Origin: Actinomadura rubrisoli
GTDB taxonomy: Bacteria; Actinomycetota; Actinomycetes; Streptosporangiales; Streptosporangiaceae
Length of the DNA: 41,055 nt
Assembly (NCBI RefSeq): GCF_004349215.1
Contig: NZ_SMKU01000041.1
Coordinates: 1 to 41,055, forward strand
Direction: 5' to 3'
Below, piece after piece: positions 16,829 to 25,107 of the stretch (positions within the stretch are counted from its first letter, which is position 1; every line of letters begins with the position of its first letter). A program made the position numbers and the translations under genes. The notes under the pieces are model-generated. The model did no database searches, was not told where the DNA came from, and saw only the letters and a program-made list of their open reading frames with translations.

Positions 16829-17845
16829 ATGGAATTCCCACGTTGGGCGATCCCCGCCGCGGCCGCCCTTACCGCGACCGGGCTGGTGCTCACCGCGTGC
16901 GGGCAGGAGAGTGCCGGGAAGCAGCAGAACGCCGCCGCCGGTGCCAAGGCGGAGCCCGACACCTCGTCCGAGCCCTCGGCACCGGCCGCCGAGCCGACGA
17001 CGCTGGAGGTCGCCAGCGTCACCAAGCTCGGCAAGGTCGTCACCGACGGGCAGGGCCGCACGCTCTACCGCTTCGACAACGACACCGCCCGGCCGCCCGC
17101 GTCCACCTGTATGGACGCCTGCGCCAAGGCGTGGCCGCCGGTGTGGGCCGGCGCCGAGAACCCCGAGGTCAAGGGCGTCCAGCAGTCGCTGGTCGGCAAG
17201 GTCAAGCGGCCGGACGGCAAGTGGCAGGTCACGCTCGGCGGGTGGCCGCTCTACCGGTTCGCCAAGGACCAGAGCCCCGGCGACGTGAAGGGCCAGGGCG
17301 TGGGGGGCACCTGGTACGCCGCGGCGCCGACGGGCAAGAAGGCGGGCGCCCTCGCGGCCCCGCCGAGGAAGGCGGCGCCGCCGGCGGGCAACCGCTGGAA
17401 GGGCTGGACGGTCGTCAAGGCCAAGCAGGACCCGAAGCTCGGCCAGATCCTTACGGACGGGAAGGGCCGCACGCTCTACCGCTTCGACAAGGACACCCCC
17501 AAGCCGCCGAACTCCACCTGCTTCGGCGCGTGCAAGAAGGCGTGGCCGCCGGCCGTCTTCAACGGGTGGAAGCGCCTCAAGCTGGAGGGCGTCGACAAAA
17601 AGCTCGTCAACTTCATCGAGCGCAAGGACGACGGCGAGTGCCAGCTGACCGTCAACGGCTGGCCGCTGTACTACTACGCCAAGGACGACCAGCCCGGCGA
17701 CACCGAGGGCCAGGGCGTCGGCGGGATCTGGTGGGCCTCCACGCCCGAGGGCAAGAAAGCCAAGGCCGCCGCCGGTGGTGGCGGCGACGGCGGTGGCGAC
17801 GGCGGCTACGGGTCGGGCGGCTACGGGTCGGGCGGCGGTTACTGA
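16829..17845 (+). CDS. Lipoprotein with two 'secreted repeat' (COG4315/PF03640) domains
   Basis: 338 residues from ATG 16829, with GGAGG seven bases upstream. The lipobox LTAC anchors it outside the membrane. After an Ala/Pro/Glu linker come two copies of the same module. Each has a GRTLYRFD strand, a TC-x3-AC...KAWPP block (STCMDACAKAWPPV; STCFGACKKAWPPA), a GGWPLYRFAKD or NGWPLYYYAKDD strand and PGD..GQGVGG.W. The modules are joined by an Ala/Lys/Pro linker. A Gly-rich tail (GGYGSGGYGSGGGY) ends the protein. The family is named as a secreted repeat of unknown function; the conserved C-x3-C pairs suggest a disulfide or redox/metal role, but that is inference. It diverges from the membrane-protein gene and ends at a strong hairpin. 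Confidence 0.88.
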   Translation: MEFPRWAIPAAAALTATGLVLTACGQESAGKQQNAAAGAKAEPDTSSEPSAPAAEPTTLEVASVTKLGKVVTDGQGRTLYRFDNDTARPPASTCMDACAKAWPPVWAGAENPEVKGVQQSLVGKVKRPDGKWQVTLGGWPLYRFAKDQSPGDVKGQGVGGTWYAAAPTGKKAGALAAPPRKAAPPAGNRWKGWTVVKAKQDPKLGQILTDGKGRTLYRFDKDTPKPPNSTCFGACKKAWPPAVFNGWKRLKLEGVDKKLVNFIERKDDGECQLTVNGWPLYYYAKDDQPGDTEGQGVGGIWWASTPEGKKAKAAAGGGGDGGGDGGYGSGGYGSGGGY

Positions 17846-17876
17846 GGCGGCGCCGCGCCCACGCCGCACCATAGGC

Positions 17877-17930
17877 GAAGGCGTGGGAGGCTCGCGGGTC
17901 GGTCGGGGCTCGCGAGCCTTCCGCGCCTTC
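17877..17930. terminator. 20-bp hairpin terminator after the lipoprotein
   Basis: Arms at 17877-17896 and 17911-17930 pair over 20 positions, 18 Watson-Crick and two G-U, with a 14-base loop, 31 bp after the lipoprotein stop. The following TTGC is only weakly T-rich. Confidence 0.8.
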
Positions 17931-18102
17931 TTGCATGTGTAGCCCCAGGTGTGACTTGTGTGTCCTGTGGGTTGTGTTCCCCTCACCGACCAGGGATTGG
18001 ACCTCGACAGGCCCTGGGTCCGGTGCTCGAATGGAGATCGGTCCCGCCATGATTGCGGCCCGGCGAAGCGCCCGCGCGTGGTGGGAGGCTTCGGGAGGCC
18101 CG

Positions 18103-19590
18103 ATGGTCGAGCGAGTCGGACGAGTCGAACAAGCCAAGCAAGGCGAGCAAGCCGAGAGAGCCGAGAAAGGCGAGAAAGGCGAGCAAGCCGGACGAGCGAG
18201 GGGCAGGCCGCAGGGCCGGAGACGGGGCCAGGCGGTCAGACGGGGGCGAGCGGGCGGACGGAGCGGCGGACGGCCGGGCAGGCGGCCGCGGAGCCGGGGC
18301 GGTCCGCCCGGCACGGTCCGGGCCGCCGTCGCGCTGGTGTTGCTGGCCGGTGGGCTGGCCGCGTGCTCCGGGGGCGGCGGTAAACCGACGCTCCGCTGGT
18401 ACATCAACCCCGACAGCGGCGGCCAGGTCAAGCTCGCCGCGGCCTGCACAAAGGCGGCCGGCGGGCGATACAAGATCACGACATCGGTGCTGCCGAACGA
18501 CGCGACGCAGCAGCGCGAGCAGCTCGTCCGGCGGCTGGCCGCCAAGGACTCCGGGCTCGACATCATGAGCCTGGACCCGGTGTTCGTCGCCGAGGCCGCC
18601 AACGCCGGGTTCCTGCGCCCCTTCCCGGCCGGTGAGGCCGCCCAGTTCACGCAGGGCGTGTTCCCGCCCGCCGTCCAGAACTCCACGTGGGAGGGCAAGC
18701 TGTACGCGGCGCCCTTCTGGGCGAACACGCAGCTGCTCTGGTACCGCAAGTCCGCGGCGCAGAAGGCGGGCATCGATCCGAACGCGCCCGACTTCACCTG
18801 GGACAAGCTCATCGACGCGGCCCTGCGCACCAACACGACCGTGGGGGTGCAGGGCAACAAGTACGAGGGCTACATGGTGTGGATCAACGCCCTCCTCGCG
18901 TCCGCGGGCGGACGGGTCATCAGCGACGCCGAGCGGGGCGACGACGCCAGCATCGACATCGACTCCCCCGCCGGACGGCAGGCCGCGACGATCATCTCGA
19001 AGCTGGCCCGGTCCAGGGCGGCCAGCCCCACGCTGTCCACCGACATCGAGGAGCAGGCCCGGTCGCTGCTGAACGGCCCGCGCGGCGGCTTCATGGTCAA
19101 CTGGGGCTACATCTGGCGGGCCGAGAACGGCGACGCCAAGGACGGCGTCATCCCCCGCGACATCCCGTCCGACCTCGGCTGGGCCCGGTATCCGAAGGTC
19201 AACCCGGGCCAGGACAGCAAGCCCCCCTTCGGCGGCATCGAGCTCGGCATCGGCGCGTACGGCAAGTACAAGAACACCTTCGCCGTGGAGGCGGTGAAGT
19301 GCATCACCTCCACCGAGAACATGAAGTTCTACATGCTCGACTCGGGCAACCCGGCGGCCCGCGCCGAGGTCTTCGACGACCCGGAGGTCAAGAAGGAGTT
19401 CCCGATGGCCGGGCTCATCCGCGACTCCATCAACGCCGCGGCGACCCGTCCGATCACGCCGTACTACACCGACGTCTCCGGCGCCGTGCAGAGCCGGTGG
19501 CATCCGCCCGCGTCGGTGAACCCGAACTCGACGCCCGGCCGGTCCGACTCGTTCATCCGCCAGGTCCTGCGCGACCAGGCGCTGCTCTGA
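18103..19590 (+). CDS. lpqY: LpqY-like sugar-binding lipoprotein of ABC importer
   Basis: Extracytoplasmic solute-binding protein; the resemblance to mycobacterial LpqY (trehalose) is clear in ATQQREQLVRRLAAKDSGLD, KLYAAPFWANTQLLWYRK, NALLASAGGRVISD and AVEAVKCITSTENMKFYMLD. From ATG 18103 (GGGAGG upstream) it has 495 residues, and the lipobox LAAC has its Cys at residue 88. No ATG, GTG or TTG in frame lies closer to the hydrophobic core, so the signal region is about 70 residues longer than normal: a Glu/Lys/Gln repeat followed by about 20 arginines. Alternative upstream ATGs (18031, 18049) lengthen it further. It heads the operon with sugA, sugB, sugC and a DUF4032 gene. Trehalose recycling is the best guess; maltose or another disaccharide is possible. 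Confidence 0.85.
   Translation: MVERVGRVEQAKQGEQAERAEKGEKGEQAGRARGRPQGRRRGQAVRRGRAGGRSGGRPGRRPRSRGGPPGTVRAAVALVLLAGGLAACSGGGGKPTLRWYINPDSGGQVKLAAACTKAAGGRYKITTSVLPNDATQQREQLVRRLAAKDSGLDIMSLDPVFVAEAANAGFLRPFPAGEAAQFTQGVFPPAVQNSTWEGKLYAAPFWANTQLLWYRKSAAQKAGIDPNAPDFTWDKLIDAALRTNTTVGVQGNKYEGYMVWINALLASAGGRVISDAERGDDASIDIDSPAGRQAATIISKLARSRAASPTLSTDIEEQARSLLNGPRGGFMVNWGYIWRAENGDAKDGVIPRDIPSDLGWARYPKVNPGQDSKPPFGGIELGIGAYGKYKNTFAVEAVKCITSTENMKFYMLDSGNPAARAEVFDDPEVKKEFPMAGLIRDSINAAATRPITPYYTDVSGAVQSRWHPPASVNPNSTPGRSDSFIRQVLRDQALL
18118..18200 (+). repeat. Imperfect 9-bp repeats in the 5' end of the lpqY-like gene
   Basis: Units resembling GAGCAAGCC and GAGAAAGGC follow one another through this stretch and encode alternating Gln-Ala, Lys-Gly and Arg-Ala triplets (EQAERAEKGEKGEQAGRA). 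The purine-rich strand bias stands out against the GC-rich surroundings. Confidence 0.65.
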
Positions 19591-19598
19591 AGGGACGG

Positions 19599-20537
19599 AT
19601 GATGACCGCAGTGGAAACCGCCCCGACCGCCGGGCGCCGGGCCGGGCGCGCGGAGATCTCCGACCGGAGCCGCTCCGAACGCCGCCTCGGGCTGATCCTG
19701 TCGGCCCCCGCCGTGATCGTGATGCTGCTGGTGACCGCGTACCCGCTGATCAACGCGCTGTACCTGTCGCTGTTCAGCTACCGGCTCACCGCCCCCGACG
19801 ACCGCCGCTTCGTCGGCCTCGCCAACTACGGGACGGCGCTGTCCGACTCGCTGTTCTGGCAGGACGTCCTCACCACGTTCCTCGTCACGTTCATCACGGT
19901 GGCCGTGGAGCTGGTCATCGGGTTCGGGCTGGCGATGGTGATGCACCGGGCGCTGTTCGCCCGGCGGACCGTCCGCACCGCGATCCTGCTGCCGTACGGG
20001 ATCGTCACCGTGATCTCGGCGTTCGCCTGGCGGTACGCCTTCGACCTCCAGTCGGGGTTCGTGAACTCCTGGTTCGGCCTCGGCGACCACGCCTGGTTCT
20101 CCGGCCGCTGGTCCGCGCTCTTCGTGATCATCCTGTCGGAGATCTGGAAGACGACGCCGTTCGTGTCGCTGCTGCTCCTGGCCGGGCTGGCGCAGGTGCC
20201 GCGCGACCTCGGCGAGGCCGCGACGGTGGACGGCGCGACGGCGTGGCAGCGGCTGCGCCGGGTGACGATCCCCAACATGAAGGCCGCCATCCTCGTCGCG
20301 GTGCTGTTCCGCACCCTGGACGCGTGGCGGATCTTCGACAACGTCTTCATCATGACCCTCGGCCAGGAGAAGACGGAGACGCTGTCGTTCCTCACCTACC
20401 GGCAGACGATCACCCGGACCGCGATCGGGCTCGGGGACGCCGTCGGGGTGCTGCTGTTCCTGTCCGTGGTGCTCATCGCTGTCGTGTTCATCCGGGGCTT
20501 CCGGGTGGACCTGTCGCAAGTGCGAGGTGATCGGTGA
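19599..20537 (+). CDS. sugA: SugA-like sugar ABC transporter permease
   Basis: MalF-type inner-membrane permease of 312 residues; ATG 19599 (or the adjacent ATG 19602) follows AGGGA and lies 9 bp after the binding-protein stop. Six membrane helices can be traced: [95 protein letters not shown] and [16 protein letters not shown]. The EAA loop that contacts the ATPase is [20 protein letters not shown]. The stop overlaps the next start by one base, pointing to translational coupling and equal dosage with the second permease. Confidence 0.93.
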   Translation: MMTAVETAPTAGRRAGRAEISDRSRSERRLGLILSAPAVIVMLLVTAYPLINALYLSLFSYRLTAPDDRRFVGLANYGTALSDSLFWQDVLTTFLVTFITVAVELVIGFGLAMVMHRALFARRTVRTAILLPYGIVTVISAFAWRYAFDLQSGFVNSWFGLGDHAWFSGRWSALFVIILSEIWKTTPFVSLLLLAGLAQVPRDLGEAATVDGATAWQRLRRVTIPNMKAAILVAVLFRTLDAWRIFDNVFIMTLGQEKTETLSFLTYRQTITRTAIGLGDAVGVLLFLSVVLIAVVFIRGFRVDLSQVRGDR

Positions 20538-21367
20538 TGGAGTCGGCACGTTCCAAATGGCTGTGGATCGTCGCGTCCCTGCTCATCCTCGTCTGGACGG
20601 CCTTCCCGATCCTGTGGATCGTGATGCTGTCGTTCAAGCAGCCCGGCGAGATCGGCAACCAGAAGGGATTCTTCCCGAAGACCTGGACCTGGGAGAACTA
20701 CCGGACGGTCTTCGAGACCGACCTGTTCACCGCCGCGTTGATCAACTCGATCGGCATCTCGCTCATCGCGACGGTCGTCGGGGTGGTGTTCGCGACGCTC
20801 GTCGCGTACGCGATCGCCCGCCTGGAGTTCCCCGGCAAGAAGGCGATCCTGTCGTTCGCCCTGGCCATCGCGATGTTCCCGGTCGTGTCGCTGGTCGGCC
20901 CGCTGTTCGACCTCTGGCGCAAGATCGGCCTGTACGACACGTGGCCGGGGCTGATCATCCCCTACATCTCGTTCGCGCTGCCGCTCGCGATCTGGACGCT
21001 GTCGGCGTTCTTCCGCGAGATCCCGTGGGAGATGGAGCAGGCGGCGCAGGTCGACGGCGCCACCACCTGGCAGGCGTTCCGCAAGGTGATCGTGCCGCTG
21101 GCCGCGCCGGGCGTGTTCACCGCCGCGATCCTCACCTTCTTCTTCTGCTGGAACGACTTCGTCTTCGGCATCTCGCTGACCTCTACCGACAACGCCCGTC
21201 CCGTCCCGGCGGCGCTGGCGTTCTTCACCGGGGAGTCGCAGTTCGAGCAGCCCACCACCGCCATCTGCGCGGCGGCGGTCGTCGTGACCGTCCCCGTCGT
21301 CGTCATCGTCCTGCTGTTCCAGCGCCGCATCGTGGCCGGGCTGACGTCCGGCGCCGTCAAGGGCTGA
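20537..21367 (+). CDS. sugB: SugB-like sugar ABC transporter permease
   Basis: MalG-type permease, 276 residues from ATG 20537, which shares one base with the sugA stop (TGATG); GAGGTGATC supplies the ribosome site, and the GTG three bases upstream is also possible. Six helices start with [20 protein letters not shown]. The EAA loop is [20 protein letters not shown], and the usual WNDFVFG segment follows it. Together with SugA it forms the heterodimeric channel. The ATPase gene begins 8 bp later. Confidence 0.94.
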   Translation: MESARSKWLWIVASLLILVWTAFPILWIVMLSFKQPGEIGNQKGFFPKTWTWENYRTVFETDLFTAALINSIGISLIATVVGVVFATLVAYAIARLEFPGKKAILSFALAIAMFPVVSLVGPLFDLWRKIGLYDTWPGLIIPYISFALPLAIWTLSAFFREIPWEMEQAAQVDGATTWQAFRKVIVPLAAPGVFTAAILTFFFCWNDFVFGISLTSTDNARPVPAALAFFTGESQFEQPTTAICAAAVVVTVPVVVIVLLFQRRIVAGLTSGAVKG

Positions 21368-21375
21368 GGAGAACC

Positions 21376-22653
21376 ATGGCCGCCATCACCATGAAGAACA
21401 TCGTCAAGCGGTACGGCGACGGTTTCCCGGCCGTGAACGAGGTGTCCCTGGACGTGCGGGACGGCGAGTTCATGATCCTGGTCGGCCCGTCCGGCTGCGG
21501 GAAGTCCACCCTGCTGCGCATGATCGTCGGCCTGGAGGACATCACCTCCGGCGAGATGCTCATCGGCGGGAAGGTCGTCAACAAGATCGCACCTCGGCAG
21601 CGGAATCTGTCGATGGTGTTCCAGAACTACGCCCTCTACCCGCACCTCACCGTCTTCGAGAACATCGCGTTCCCGCTCCGCCTGGCCAAGCTCCCGAACG
21701 AGGAGGTGAAGCGCCGCGTCACCGAGACCGCGGAGCTGCTGGAGCTCACCGACCACCTGGAGCGCAAGCCCGCGAACCTGTCCGGCGGCCAGCGGCAGCG
21801 CGTCGCGATGGGCCGCGCGATCGTCCGGCAGGCCGACGCGTTCCTGTTCGACGAGCCGCTGTCCAACCTGGACGCGAAGCTGCGCGGGCAGATGCGCACC
21901 GAGATCTCCCGGCTCCAGCGGCGGCTCGGCGTCACCACCGTGTACGTCACGCACGACCAGACGGAGGCGATGACGCTCGGCGACCGCGTGGCGGTGCTGC
22001 GCAAGGGCCTCCTGCAGCAGGTGGGAAGCCCCCGCGAGCTGTACGAGGAACCGGTCAACCTGTTCGTGGCCGGGTTCATCGGCTCGCCGTCGATGAACTT
22101 CCTGCCCGCCTCCGTGGACGGCGCGTTCCTCGAAACCCCGCTGGGCCGCTTCGAGCTGCGCGACGAACGCAAGGCCGCCGCGGTCGGCGCCCGGGACATC
22201 GTGCTCGTCGGCATCCGTCCCGAGCACTTCGAGGACGCCTCGCTCGTCGGCGAGGAGAAGAAGGCGCGCGGCAGCGTCGTCCGCACCCGCGTCGACGTCA
22301 CCGAGTGGCTGGGCAACGAGCAGTACGCCTACGTCCCGTACGAGGCGCCCGCCGACGTCGCCGCGCAGCTCCGCGAGCTGTCGCGCGAGCTCGACAGCGA
22401 CCAGCTGCGCACCCAGGCCGTCGTCGCGCTGGACGCCGGCAGCCTGATCACGCCGGGGCTGGAGGCGGAGCTGTGGATCGACACCTCGCGGATCCACATC
22501 TTCGACCCGGCCACCGGGGACAACCTGACCCGTGACGAGGACCGCGTCGCCCAGCTCGGCCGCGTCGCCGAGCAGTCGCGCGACGCCCAGCGCCGCGCCC
22601 AGCGCGACCCGGCCGACGACCCTGCCGACGGCGCGGCGGAGGACACCGGCTGA
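21376..22653 (+). CDS. sugC: SugC-like ABC transporter ATPase (MsmK/UgpC type)
   Basis: Energises the sugar importer. 425 residues from ATG 21376, with GAGGAG just upstream. Walker A is GPSGCGKST, the Q-loop FQNYALYPHLTV, the signature LSGGQRQRV, Walker B AFLFDEPLSNLDA, and the H-loop His lies in YVTHDQTEA. Residues from about 240 form the regulatory TOBE/MOTS domain seen in MalK-like proteins (FIGSPSMNFLPA, VGIRPEHFE). It is longer than a standard MalK (about 370) because of a charged insertion near residue 335 and a charged Asp/Ala/Arg-rich tail. The stop overlaps the DUF4032 start (TGATG). Confidence 0.95.
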   Translation: MAAITMKNIVKRYGDGFPAVNEVSLDVRDGEFMILVGPSGCGKSTLLRMIVGLEDITSGEMLIGGKVVNKIAPRQRNLSMVFQNYALYPHLTVFENIAFPLRLAKLPNEEVKRRVTETAELLELTDHLERKPANLSGGQRQRVAMGRAIVRQADAFLFDEPLSNLDAKLRGQMRTEISRLQRRLGVTTVYVTHDQTEAMTLGDRVAVLRKGLLQQVGSPRELYEEPVNLFVAGFIGSPSMNFLPASVDGAFLETPLGRFELRDERKAAAVGARDIVLVGIRPEHFEDASLVGEEKKARGSVVRTRVDVTEWLGNEQYAYVPYEAPADVAAQLRELSRELDSDQLRTQAVVALDAGSLITPGLEAELWIDTSRIHIFDPATGDNLTRDEDRVAQLGRVAEQSRDAQRRAQRDPADDPADGAAEDTG

Positions 22654-23876
22654 TGCACTTCGTCTTCGCCCCGCCCGCCGAGACAGCGTCCGGCCTGCTG
22701 GACCTGCCCTGGGACGAGCCGCTCGACGAATGGGACGACGAGCGGCTCGTGGAGATCAGGCAGCGGGGCCTGTCGCGGCATCCGGTCCGGTTCGTGGCCG
22801 AGGCCGGGGACGTGTACGCGATGAAGGAGCTGGACGCGCGGCTCGCCCGCCGCGAGTACCGGCTGCTGCGCCGCCTGCGCGACCTCGGCCTGCCCGCCGT
22901 GGAGGTGATGGGCGTCGTCGTGGACCGTCCGTCCGGGCTTGACGCGATCCTCGTCACCCGGTTCCTCGACTACTCCAGCTCGTACCGGGCCCTGTTCGCC
23001 AACGCCCGCTACGGCCACCCCACCGACCGGCTCCAGGACGCCCTGGTGGAGTTGCTCGTCCGGCTCCACCTGGCGGGCTTCATGTGGGGCGACTGCTCGC
23101 TGTCGAACGTCCTGTTCCGCATGGACGCGGGCGCGTTCGCCGCCTACCTCGTGGACGCCGAGACCGCCGAGCTGCACCCGTCCCTGTCGGAGGGGCAGCG
23201 CGCCTACGACGTCGACCTCGCCCGCGAGCGCATCGCGGGCGAGCTGTTCGACCTCCAGGCCGCCGGGACGCTGCCGCCCGTCGACCCGATCGAGATCGCC
23301 GACGACACCGTCCGCCGCTACACCGCGCTCTGGGACGAGCTGACCCGAGAGGAGCTGCTGCGCCCCGAGGACCAGCGCTACCGCATCGCCGAACGGCTCC
23401 GCCGCATCAACTCCCTGGGCTTCGACGTGGACGAGGTCGAGCTGGTCGACACGGGCGCGGGCGGCGCGCGGCTCCGCGTCCGCACCCGGGTGGCCGAGCC
23501 GGGCCACCACCGCCGCATCCTGATGGCCAGGACCGGCCTCGACGCCCAGGAGAACCAGGCGCGCCGCCTCCTGAACGACATCGCCGGTTACCGGGGGCAC
23601 CTGGAGCGCGTCAACGGCGGCCCGGTGCCCGAGGTGGTGGCGTCCAACCGGTGGCTCGCCGAGGTGTACGAACCTGTCGTCCGCGCGATCCCGAAGGGCC
23701 TCCGCGACCGCCTGGACGAGGTCGAGATCTTCCACGAGGTCCTGGAACACCGCTGGTTCCTGTCCGAGAAGAGCGGCCGCGACGTGGGCACGACGGCCGC
23801 CGCCCGCGACTACTTCGCCTCCGTCCTCCCGTCCGTCCCGGAGGACCTGACCGAGACCGGTCGTCCGCCAAGTTGA
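22653..23876 (+). CDS. DUF4032 protein with LPS-kinase/APH-like active site
   Basis: 407 residues, starting on the last base of the sugC stop. The N-terminal half has kinase-like elements: K59 region (VYAMKELDARLARREYRLLR), then HLAGFMWGDCSLSNVLFR, in which the GD-x4-N layout equals the catalytic loop of aminoglycoside phosphotransferases and lipopolysaccharide kinases. AAYLVDAETAEL follows, whose Asp can bind the metal. The C-terminal half (DUF4032) is helical and charged (PEDQRYRIAERLRRINSLGF, RRLLNDIAGYRGHLERVNGG, EVYEPVVRAIPKGLRDRLDE, EIFHEVLEHRWFLSE). Coupling to a sugar importer suggests a role in using or regulating the imported sugar, possibly phosphorylation; the family's activity is not established. 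Confidence 0.82.
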   Translation: MHFVFAPPAETASGLLDLPWDEPLDEWDDERLVEIRQRGLSRHPVRFVAEAGDVYAMKELDARLARREYRLLRRLRDLGLPAVEVMGVVVDRPSGLDAILVTRFLDYSSSYRALFANARYGHPTDRLQDALVELLVRLHLAGFMWGDCSLSNVLFRMDAGAFAAYLVDAETAELHPSLSEGQRAYDVDLARERIAGELFDLQAAGTLPPVDPIEIADDTVRRYTALWDELTREELLRPEDQRYRIAERLRRINSLGFDVDEVELVDTGAGGARLRVRTRVAEPGHHRRILMARTGLDAQENQARRLLNDIAGYRGHLERVNGGPVPEVVASNRWLAEVYEPVVRAIPKGLRDRLDEVEIFHEVLEHRWFLSEKSGRDVGTTAAARDYFASVLPSVPEDLTETGRPPS

Positions 23877-23899
23877 TCTTGTCTGGCACGATCGGGGAC

Positions 23900-24598
23900 A
23901 TGTACGAACGCTTCGCCCGCGAGTACGCGGCCCATGCCGAGGACAGCGCCCACAACGCCTTCTACGACCGTCCGGCCGTCCTCGGCCTGGCGGGCGACGT
24001 CGCGGGCCGGACCGTCTTCGACGCCGCCTGCGGCCCCGGCATCTACGCCCGCGAGTTCCTGGACCGGGGCGCCCGCGTCCTCGGCTGCGACGCGTCCCCG
24101 ACCTTCGTCGAGCTGGCCCGCGACCGTACCGGGGGCCGCGCCGACATCCGCCTGCACGACCTGTCCGCCCCCCTCACCTGGGTCCCGGACGGCTCGGTGG
24201 ACCTGGTCGTCCTCGCCTTGGCCGTGCACTACATCGACGACCGCGTGGCCCTCCTGGAAGAGTTCCGCAGAGTCCTCACACCCGCCGGAGCCGTCGTCCT
24301 GTCCACCGAGCACCCGATGATGGCCTGGCTCCGGCTGGGCGGCTCCTACTTCACGACCGAACCCGTCGAAGAATCCCTGAGCCCGGACGCGGACTGGCCC
24401 ATCCGCGCATGGCGCCGCCCCCTCACCGTGACCTGCGACGAGTTCCGCCGGGCCGGCTTCCTCATCGAGGAACTCCTGGAGCCCCGTCCCGTCCCCGAAA
24501 TGGCCGACCGCTACCCCGACGACCACGCGAAACTCGAAGAACTCCCCGCCTTCATAGCCTTCCGCCTCATCCCAAGGCCCCCGGTGGCGGCCTCCTGA
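23900..24598 (+). CDS. Class I SAM-dependent methyltransferase
   Basis: 232 residues from ATG 23900 (GGGG close upstream). Motif I is VFDAACGPGIYAREFLDRGA, the acidic residue follows in LGCDASPTFVELAR, and SVDLVVLALAVHYIDDRVAL plus LEEFRRVLTPAGAVVLSTEHP are the standard UbiE/Coq5-type post-motifs (Methyltransf_11). A C-terminal part (FRRAGFLIEELLEPRPVPEM) completes the fold. The substrate is unknown. It follows the sugar-transport operon by 23 bp on the same strand and may ride on its transcript, but no functional link is evident. Confidence 0.9.
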   Translation: MYERFAREYAAHAEDSAHNAFYDRPAVLGLAGDVAGRTVFDAACGPGIYAREFLDRGARVLGCDASPTFVELARDRTGGRADIRLHDLSAPLTWVPDGSVDLVVLALAVHYIDDRVALLEEFRRVLTPAGAVVLSTEHPMMAWLRLGGSYFTTEPVEESLSPDADWPIRAWRRPLTVTCDEFRRAGFLIEELLEPRPVPEMADRYPDDHAKLEELPAFIAFRLIPRPPVAAS

Positions 24599-24696
24599 CC
24601 AATGACCCGCGCCCCTGGGCGAAGGCCGCAACTCGTAGCGGCGGCCTCCTCCAAGGGAACGGCCCCAGCTTGGCCCCTGGCCTCCACCGGTCGCTC

Positions 24697-25047
24697 CTAC
24701 TGGGCGTTCTGATCTGTCGATTGGTCCATGACGTAGATGGTCGCCCCGCCCGGGTCCTTGTAGGTGGCCAGGCGGCCGCCGGGAATCTCCGAAGGCGCCG
24801 CGACCACGGCGAGCGTCTCCGGGCGGCCGGCGTGGAAGTCCTTGACGCTGTCGACGATGAACAGCGGCCCGACCGGCGCGTCGGCGTCGTGCGCGTCGAG
24901 CATGAGCTGGACCTCGGTGCCCGGCATGGCCAGCGCGACGGTCGCGTCACCTTCGCGCCACGTCTCGGTGAAGCCGAGGCCGTCGCGGTAGAGGGCGAGG
25001 GAGCCCTTCATGTCGGAGGTGGGGACGAACAGGAACTCAAGTTTCAT
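24697..25047 (-). CDS. VOC superfamily (glyoxalase/bleomycin-resistance-like) protein
   Basis: 116 residues from ATG 25047, with GGAAGGA seven bases upstream. Two beta-alpha-beta-beta-beta modules can be followed: KLEFLFVPTSDMKGSLALYRDGLGFTETWREGDATVALAM and then VGPLFIVDSVKDFHAG...PGGRLATYKDPGGATIYVMD. This is the one-chain, 116-residue build of a protein that dimerises to form two metal or ligand sites. The usual first-module metal His is not obvious, so it may be a binding rather than a catalytic member. It is divergent from a TetR-type gene, which probably controls it. Confidence 0.85.
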   Translation of the reverse strand: MKLEFLFVPTSDMKGSLALYRDGLGFTETWREGDATVALAMPGTEVQLMLDAHDADAPVGPLFIVDSVKDFHAGRPETLAVVAAPSEIPGGRLATYKDPGGATIYVMDQSTDQNAQ

Positions 25048-25065
25048 GGTGCATCCTTCCGAGCT

Positions 25066-25107
25066 GCGTAACTGGACTCCCGGAGAGCGTAACGCCATTA
25101 TGGGCGG
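25066..25107. promoter_or_regulatory. Divergent promoter/operator region (VOC / TetR)
   Basis: GCGTAAC is repeated directly at 25066-25072 and 25087-25093, a spacing of 21 bp or two helical turns. CATTAT at 25096-25101 lies six bases before the TetR ATG at 25108, which fits a leaderless message. The repeats are likely regulator contact sites; the second almost touches the -10. Confidence 0.45.

Noticed and set aside
17983..19503. 506-codon minus-strand frame opposite the LpqY-like gene
   Set aside because: It is the mirror of a gene with clear family motifs and has no recognisable domain or ribosome site.
20962..22497. 511-codon minus-strand frame opposite sugB/sugC
   Set aside because: Antisense shadow; the plus strand encodes complete ABC transporter motifs.
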